11,719 nt of DNA, taken from assembly GCA_014378155.1 (NCBI GenBank), contig JACMOF010000285.1, positions 1 to 11,719 of the forward strand, in the 5' to 3' direction. A model generated the notes under the pieces. It was not told where the DNA came from. It was given only the letters and a program-made list of their open reading frames with translations, and ran no database searches. Each line of letters starts with the position of its first letter. The stretch's first letter is position 1. Below, in pieces: positions 8,033 to 11,719 of this stretch. Source of the DNA: Caulobacter sp. (GTDB lineage: Bacteria; Pseudomonadota; Alphaproteobacteria; Caulobacterales; Caulobacteraceae). Both the position numbers and the translations under genes were made by a program.

Positions 8033-9036
8033 GCGGCGAGCCTCCGGTCGCCCAGCCACAGGTTGGCCAGGCCATCCTCGGTCGCGGCGGGATCTTCCAG
8101 CCGGCACAGGGCCGAGCGGGCGATCCGGCGCGCTTCCTCGCTGTCGGGCCACGGCGCGGCCTCGATGTAGGAGGCCAGGTGCTTGCGGAACATCTTCAGG
8201 CCGACGCTCTGGCCGTAGAAGTCCAGGCTGCGGCGGAAATGGGTGACGGCGATGGCCAGGCGCTCGTCAGCATCCGGTTCGCGGAAGCCTTCGCCGCGCA
8301 AGGCCGCCTCGATGGCCTGGGCGATCCACGGACGGCCATAAACGCCGCGCCCGATCATCACGCCGTCGGCGCCGGACTGTTCGAGCGCCCGGCGGGCGGT
8401 GTCGCCGTCGACGATGTCGCCATTGACCAGCACCGGCACGCCGACCGCGGCCTTGACCGCCGCGACAGCCTCCCAGTCGGCCTCGCCCTTGTAGAACTGG
8501 CAGCGGGTGCGGCCGTGAACAGTGATGGCCTGGGCGCCGGCGTCCACCGCCCGGCGGGCGATGTCGGCGGCGTTGCGGCTGTGGTCATCCCAGCCCAGGC
8601 GCATCTTGACGGTGACCGGCACGTCCACGGCCTTGACGGCGGCGGCCACCAGGGCCTCGGCCAGGTCGGGCTCGCGCATCAGGGCCGAGCCCGAGGCGAC
8701 GCCGCCGGTGACCTGTTTGGAGGGACAGCCGAAATTGAGGTCGATGATCTGGGCGCCGGCGTCGGCGGCCATCCGCGCGCCCTGGCCCATGAAGACGGGG
8801 TCACGGCCAACCAGTTGGACGACCATCAGCGGGAGGCCCTTACCTACCGCCGCGCGGCGCACGGCGTCGGGCCGACCTCTCGCGAATTCCGCGCAGGCGA
8901 CCATTTCCGTCGCCACATAGGCCGCGCCGAGGCGGGTGGCGGTTTCCCTGAAAGGCAGATCCGAGACACCCGTCATCGGCGCGATCCATACGCGTCCGGG
9001 TACCTCGACCTTGCCGACTGCGAGAGTGTTGCTCAT
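8029..9036 (-). CDS. dusB: tRNA-dihydrouridine synthase DusB (NifR3)
   Basis: DusB is an FMN enzyme that reduces uridine to dihydrouridine in the D-loop of tRNA using NADPH. The 335-residue protein begins with the TIM-barrel strand VWIAPMTGVSDLPFR. It carries the active-site cysteine in DLNFGCPSKQV (C104), the FMN and substrate contacts VKMRLGWD (K144) and ITVHGRTR (H174), then VNGDI and GVMIGRGVYGRPW for phosphate binding. The C-terminal helical tRNA-binding part runs from about residue 240. Length is normal. The gene order nifR3-ntrB-ntrC is a classic alphaproteobacterial arrangement. It is the first gene of the minus-strand block. A GGTGGGGAT stretch lies about 9 nt before the ATG, and the stop overlaps ntrB as ATGA. 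The related DusA and DusC are less likely given the neighbours and motif wording. Confidence 0.95.
   Translation of the reverse strand: MSNTLAVGKVEVPGRVWIAPMTGVSDLPFRETATRLGAAYVATEMVACAEFARGRPDAVRRAAVGKGLPLMVVQLVGRDPVFMGQGARMAADAGAQIIDLNFGCPSKQVTGGVASGSALMREPDLAEALVAAAVKAVDVPVTVKMRLGWDDHSRNAADIARRAVDAGAQAITVHGRTRCQFYKGEADWEAVAAVKAAVGVPVLVNGDIVDGDTARRALEQSGADGVMIGRGVYGRPWIAQAIEAALRGEGFREPDADERLAIAVTHFRRSLDFYGQSVGLKMFRKHLASYIEAAPWPDSEEARRIARSALCRLEDPAATEDGLANLWLGDRRLAA
8041..8045 (-). promoter_or_regulatory. Shine-Dalgarno deciding the ntrB start
   Basis: GGAGG on the minus strand stands 8 nt before the ATG at 8032, inside the last codons of dusB. It selects this start over the in-frame ATG 120 bp upstream and supports translational coupling to dusB. 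Confidence 0.8.
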
Positions 9037-9061
9037 TTTATACGCATCCCCACCGCACTGT

Positions 9062-9089
9062 TTTTAGGCATATTGTGCGGCGCAGTAAA
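9062..9089 (-). promoter_or_regulatory. Candidate promoter of the dusB-ntrBC transcript
   Basis: Minus-strand TTTACT (9089-9084) and CTAAAA (9067-9062) are separated by 16 bases. This roughly fits the Caulobacter housekeeping pattern of a TTGAC-like box followed by GCTA-rich sequence. Start would fall near 9055, leaving a leader of about 20 nt with a GGTGGGGAT ribosome-binding stretch before dusB. It is the only reasonable pair I see on this strand in the 98-bp divergent gap. Weak prediction. Confidence 0.35.
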
Positions 9090-9100
9090 GCCCACATCGC

Positions 9101-9128
9101 TGGACAAGTTTCCGCATGCGGCTAAACA
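9101..9128 (+). promoter_or_regulatory. Candidate ispDF promoter with leaderless layout and central palindrome
   Basis: TGGACA (9101-9106) and TAAACA (9123-9128) are 16 bases apart, with the wider -10 context GCTAAAC matching the Caulobacter GCTANAWC pattern. The predicted start falls on the A of the ispDF ATG (9135), and there is no Shine-Dalgarno. The spacer contains the perfect 10-bp palindrome CCGCATGCGG (9112-9121), flanked by GTTT on one side and AAAC two bases further out on the other, so a repressor site is conceivable. Prediction from sequence only. Confidence 0.45.
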
Positions 9129-9134
9129 GCCACA

Positions 9135-10286
9135 ATGACCTTCTCCGCCGTCATCGTCGCCGCTGGCTCCGGGGCCCGCAGCGGCCCCGGCCAAGCCAAA
9201 CAGTGGCGTATCGTGGCGGGCAAGCCCGTGTTGCGTTGGTCGGCCCAAGCGTTGCTGAACGCGGGTGCGCAAAGCCTTGTGATCGTGGCCGATCCGGGCG
9301 CGCGCGAAGCTCTGGACAACGCGTTACACGGCCTTTCAGGCTGGACGACGACGGCCGGCGGCGCGACGCGCGCCCTTTCCGTCCAGGCCGGGCTGGCCCT
9401 GTTGGCCGACCGCCCGGCCGATGAGCCCGTCCTGATCCACGACGCCGCCCGTCCCTTCCTCGGCGCCGCAACAATCGCCGCGCTCCTCACCGCCGTCGCG
9501 ACCGCCGACGGCGCGATTCCAGTCTTGCCGGTGGCCGATACGCTGAAAAGCGCGGCGCTCGACGCTGGTCTTGTCACGAAACCGCGTGACAACCTCTGGC
9601 GCGCCCAGACTCCCCAGGCCTTCCGCCGGGGACGTCTGGTGAAAGCCTATACGGCATGGTCCGGACCGAGCGAACCGACCGACGATGCTCAGGTGGTCGA
9701 GGCCGACGGCGGGCGCGTGGTCGCGATCCCCGGCGACCCGATGCTGATGAAACTGACCTATCCGGAGGACTTCGCCATGGCCGAGCTGTTGGCGGGCGCC
9801 GCGCGCATCACCCGCATGGGCCAGGGCTTCGACGCCCATCGCTGGGGGCCGGGCCAATCCGTGTGGCTGTGCGGCGTCGAGATCGCTCACGACGAGACCC
9901 TGATCGGTCATTCCGACGCCGACGCCGGCCTGCACGCCCTGACCGACGCCATCCTCGGCGCGATCGGCGAAGGCGACATCGGCGACCACTTCCCGCCCAC
10001 AGATCCGCAATGGAAGGGCGCGTCGTCGGACAAGTTCCTGATCCATGCCGTGGATCTCGTGCGAGCGCGGGGTGGGGTTTTGATCAATGTCGACGTGACC
10101 CTGATCTGCGAGCGGCCGAAGATCAAACCGCACCGCGCGGCCATGCGTCAGCGCCTGGCCGAGATCCTCGACCTGCCGCTCGACCGGGTCAGCGTCAAGG
10201 CGACCACCACCGAAGGCATGGGCTTCACCGGCCGCGGCGAGGGTTTGGCGGCTCAGGCCATCGCCGTGGTCGAGACGCCGGCCTAG
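9135..10286 (+). CDS. ispDF: Bifunctional IspD-IspF (MEP cytidylyltransferase / MEcPP synthase)
   Basis: This 383-residue fusion performs two non-consecutive steps of the MEP isoprenoid pathway: transfer of CMP to methylerythritol phosphate (IspD) and formation of the cyclic 2,4-diphosphate (IspF). IspE acts between them and is not encoded here. IspD spans about 1-222: the nucleotide loop VAAGSGARSGPGQAKQ with R15 and K22, HDAARPF at 102-108, TDDAQVVE at 182-189 and MKLTYPED at 205-212. IspF spans about 226-383: zinc ligands in GFDAHRW (D233, H235) and SDADAGLHAL (H267), ERPKIKPH at 326-333, and KATTTEGMGFTGRGEG. The nucleotide loop has AKQ where many IspD proteins have PKQ. The MTFSAVIVAAG start is typical for IspD, so the ATG is firm although it lacks a Shine-Dalgarno. 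It is divergent from dusB. Confidence 0.97.
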   Translation: MTFSAVIVAAGSGARSGPGQAKQWRIVAGKPVLRWSAQALLNAGAQSLVIVADPGAREALDNALHGLSGWTTTAGGATRALSVQAGLALLADRPADEPVLIHDAARPFLGAATIAALLTAVATADGAIPVLPVADTLKSAALDAGLVTKPRDNLWRAQTPQAFRRGRLVKAYTAWSGPSEPTDDAQVVEADGGRVVAIPGDPMLMKLTYPEDFAMAELLAGAARITRMGQGFDAHRWGPGQSVWLCGVEIAHDETLIGHSDADAGLHALTDAILGAIGEGDIGDHFPPTDPQWKGASSDKFLIHAVDLVRARGGVLINVDVTLICERPKIKPHRAAMRQRLAEILDLPLDRVSVKATTTEGMGFTGRGEGLAAQAIAVVETPA

Positions 10287-10304
10287 GGGCTGCGAACGGA
10301 GATC

Positions 10305-10368
10305 GGGACACACACTCCCCCCATCGACATTGCCATGCGATCACCGGCCGTGGTGTGAGTGTGTCCCC
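10305..10368 (+). promoter_or_regulatory. Foldable three-stem leader before pncC (REP-like or cis-regulatory)
   Basis: The 104-bp gap between ispDF and pncC can fold into nested stems. The outer stem pairs ACACACTC (10310-10317) with GAGTGTGT (10357-10364), extended by GGG (10305-10307) with CCC (10365-10367) across a 2-base bulge. An alternative register gives nine unbroken pairs, GGGACACAC with GTGTGTCCC. Inside, ATCGACAT (10323-10330) pairs with ATGCGAT (10335-10341) around TGCC with one bulged A. Directly next to it, CACC (10342-10345) pairs with GGTG (10352-10355). There is no T-tract, so it is a poor intrinsic terminator. It could be a structured leader, a protein-bound element, or a dispersed REP-like repeat. 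No known riboswitch class is recognised. Confidence 0.45.
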
Positions 10369-10379
10369 GCATCAGGCGC

Positions 10380-10384
10380 AGGAG
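10380..10384 (+). promoter_or_regulatory. Shine-Dalgarno of pncC
   Basis: AGGAG sits 6 nt before the ATG at 10391 and fixes that start, although the frame is open far upstream through the IspF-coding region. The overlapping GAGTCCC (10382-10388 with its G) resembles the 3' arm of the upstream stem with GTGT removed, so it may compete for the same 5' arm. Confidence 0.75.
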
Positions 10385-10390
10385 TCCCTC

Positions 10391-10882
10391 ATGTTTCCGC
10401 TCGAAATCCAGACTCTGGCCCGCCTGCTGATCGATGAGGCCCGGCAAAAGTCCCTGCGGCTGGTCACGGCCGAAAGCTGCACCGGCGGCCTGGTGGCCGG
10501 CGCGATCTGCAACATTTCCGGGGCCTCCGACGTCTTCGAGCGCGGCTTCGTCACCTACACCAACCGCGCCAAGTCCGAGATGCTGGGCGTGCCGGGCGAC
10601 CTGATCGCCGACCATGGCGCGGTGTCGGAGGTGGTGGCGCGAATGATGGCCGAAGGCGCGCTGGAGGCCAGCAACGGCCACGTCGCCGTGTCGATCACCG
10701 GCGTGGCCGGCCCCGGCGGCGGCTCGCCGCTGAAGCCGGTGGGCACGGTGCATTTCGCCGTGGCCCGCGCCAACCGCTCGGTCGTCCATCGCCACGAGCT
10801 GTTCGAGGGCGAGACCCGCGAAGGCGTCCAATTGGCGGCCGTGCGCACGGCGCTGGAGATGCTGCGTGAGGCGGTGGCCTAG
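10391..10882 (+). CDS. pncC: Nicotinamide-nucleotide amidase (CinA C-terminal domain family)
   Basis: This 163-residue protein is a stand-alone CinA C-terminal domain. Members of the family characterised as PncC deamidate nicotinamide mononucleotide to nicotinate mononucleotide, recycling the NMN released by NAD-dependent DNA ligase and similar reactions. Visible signatures are TAESCTGGLVAG (S29), RGFVTYTNRAKSEMLGV (Y56, K61; the serine and lysine are the catalytic candidates), HGAVSE at 75-80, SITGVAGPGGGS at 101-112, and KPVGTVHFAVA. There is no N-terminal MoCF-like CinA domain, so it is the short E. coli PncC form. It lies 104 bp after ispDF behind a foldable leader and 1 bp before the FUSC gene, so the last two are probably co-transcribed. 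The enzyme activity is inferred from the family. Confidence 0.93.
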   Translation: MFPLEIQTLARLLIDEARQKSLRLVTAESCTGGLVAGAICNISGASDVFERGFVTYTNRAKSEMLGVPGDLIADHGAVSEVVARMMAEGALEASNGHVAVSITGVAGPGGGSPLKPVGTVHFAVARANRSVVHRHELFEGETREGVQLAAVRTALEMLREAVA

Positions 10883-10883
10883 C

Positions 10884-11719
10884 ATGGCCGACCACCCGCC
10901 CAGCGACTCGCCCGGCCATTGGCGGCGGTTTGTCGGCCTCGGACTGTCTCGCGCCGCCCTGGCCAAGGCGGCCGGTCGCCAGACCGAGCTGCGCCACGCC
11001 GTCCGGGTGTCGGCGGCGGTGCTGGCGGCCTACGCCCTGGCGACCCTGTTGCGCCTGCCGCAGGGCTATTGGGCGGTGTTCACCGCCGTGATCGTCGTCC
11101 AGTCCAGCCTGGGCGCGACCATCACCGCCTCGATCGAGCGGCTGATGGGCACCGCCGTCGGGGCCGTGGTCGGCGCGGGGGCGGCGATGCTCCACGTCCG
11201 CTTCCCCGAGGCCGGCGGACCGATCCTGGCGATCACGGCGGCCCTGCTGGCCTTCCTGGCCGCCGTCCGACCCGCGTTCAAGGTGGCCCCGGTGACCGCC
11301 GTAATCATGCTGATCGGCACGACCACCCACATGGACCCGCTGGTCGCCGCCTTCCTGCGGGTGGCCGAGATCACGGTCGGCAGCGTGGTCGGCATCGCAG
11401 CCACCCTGCTGATCTTCCCCGCCCGCGCCCACGCGTCGGTGGTGGAGAGCGTCGACAAGGTCACAAGCTTGCTGGCCGATTTGCTAGAGCATTATGCCCG
11501 CAAGCTGCGCGGCGGCGAAACCGAGTTCGACGCCCGCGCCCACTATGACGACACGCTCGCGGCCCTGGCCAAGCTGCAGACCGCGATGGCCGAGGCCGAA
11601 CGCGAGAACGCCAGCAAGCTGAGCGACCATTCGGTGACCGACGCCCTGCCCCGCACGCTGTGGCGGCTGCGCAACGACTGCGCCCAGATCGGCCGGGCTC
11701 TGCGCGAGACCCTGCCCGC
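10884..11719 (+). CDS. FUSC-family inner-membrane protein, N-terminal part (runs off right edge)
   Basis: The open frame starts at the ATG at 10884, 1 bp after the pncC stop, and continues without a stop for 278 codons to the window edge. The N-terminal half has about six hydrophobic segments: near 41-57, 63-80, 88-104, 112-128, 133-148 and 158-179. The pattern YWAVFTAVIVVQSSLG followed by ASIERLMGTAVGAVVG is typical of FUSC / aromatic-acid-exporter proteins. These include fusaric-acid resistance, AaeB and YccS-like proteins, which are proposed efflux pumps. From about 185 a charged helical cytoplasmic region begins (SVVESVDKVTSLLADLLEHY onward). A GAGGCGGTGG stretch upstream, within pncC, could serve as ribosome-binding site. 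Substrate is unknown, and no partner membrane-fusion protein is visible. Family assignment is good; specific function is not claimed. Confidence 0.85.
   Translation, partial: MADHPPSDSPGHWRRFVGLGLSRAALAKAAGRQTELRHAVRVSAAVLAAYALATLLRLPQGYWAVFTAVIVVQSSLGATITASIERLMGTAVGAVVGAGAAMLHVRFPEAGGPILAITAALLAFLAAVRPAFKVAPVTAVIMLIGTTTHMDPLVAAFLRVAEITVGSVVGIAATLLIFPARAHASVVESVDKVTSLLADLLEHYARKLRGGETEFDARAHYDDTLAALAKLQTAMAEAERENASKLSDHSVTDALPRTLWRLRNDCAQIGRALRETLP

Noticed and set aside
8033..8152. N-terminal extension of ntrB to an upstream ATG
   Set aside because: The extra 40 residues are Arg/Pro/Gly-rich, overlap dusB and have no family likeness. The ATG at 8032 has GGAGG at ideal spacing.
6908..8170. 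Plus-strand open frame of 420 codons opposite ntrB
   Set aside because: Same reason: antisense to NtrB with its complete H, N, G1 and G2 boxes.
10335..10358. Tiny upstream ORF ATG-CGA-TCA-CCG-GCC-GTG-GTG-TGA (MRSPAVV)
   Set aside because: There is no ribosome-binding site before it and it is entirely within the stem region. A 7-codon frame is readily explained by chance.
10305..10368. Rho-independent terminator of ispDF
   Set aside because: The stem is not followed by a T-tract (the sequence continues CCCCGCATCAGG), and the distance between arms is long for an intrinsic terminator.
9656..10390. Extension of the pncC frame upstream through the ispF region (a 408-residue protein)
   Set aside because: The extra residues are an Arg-rich shadow of IspF. 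The ATG at 10391 has a good AGGAG and starts a complete CinA C-terminal domain.

Overview
The window is GC-rich, densely coded DNA from an alphaproteobacterium. The gene order dusB(nifR3)-ntrB-ntrC-ntrY-ntrX-D-amino-acid aminotransferase-hfq-hflX, divergent from a fused ispDF gene, and the protein sequences themselves point to Caulobacter or a very close relative. That assignment rests on recognised families and remembered synteny, not on a database search. I see no mobile element, CRISPR array, tRNA or rRNA.

The left 9 kb is one long minus-strand block, read right to left. It begins at about 9036 with dusB (tRNA dihydrouridine synthase). Then come ntrB and ntrC (the PII-linked nitrogen two-component pair), a gap of about 100 bp with a candidate promoter, ntrY and ntrX (a membrane kinase and regulator pair), and a class IV PLP aminotransferase. 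A 136-bp structured gap follows, then hfq and the 5' part of hflX, which runs off the left edge. The junctions dusB/ntrB, ntrB/ntrC and ntrY/ntrX are all 4-bp ATGA overlaps, and dat starts 5 bp after ntrX, so much of the block looks translationally coupled.

The right 2.7 kb is on the plus strand: ispDF (bifunctional MEP-pathway enzyme), a 104-bp gap with a foldable leader, pncC/cinA (nicotinamide-nucleotide amidase domain), and 1 bp later the first 278 codons of a FUSC-family inner-membrane protein that leaves the window on the right. A 98-bp divergent region separates dusB from ispDF and must hold both promoters.

Functionally, the block links nitrogen and respiratory signalling (NtrBC, NtrYX), tRNA modification (DusB), post-transcriptional control (Hfq) and ribosome rescue (HflX). 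The genes are conserved housekeeping or regulatory ones, and I found no wholly new multi-gene system. The items most worth a second look are regulatory: (1) a leader upstream of pncC that can fold into a three-stem junction whose 5' arm also matches the ribosome-binding region; (2) four ARN triplets overlapping the hfq Shine-Dalgarno, suggesting Hfq autocontrol; (3) two start codons (ispDF and ntrY) with no Shine-Dalgarno, each exactly 6 nt after a TAAAC(A/T) -10-like box, suggesting leaderless mRNAs; (4) absence of the sigma-54-contacting GAFTGA loop from both NtrC and NtrX; (5) a 45-bp imperfect hairpin and a 17-bp AT-rich palindrome between dat and hfq.
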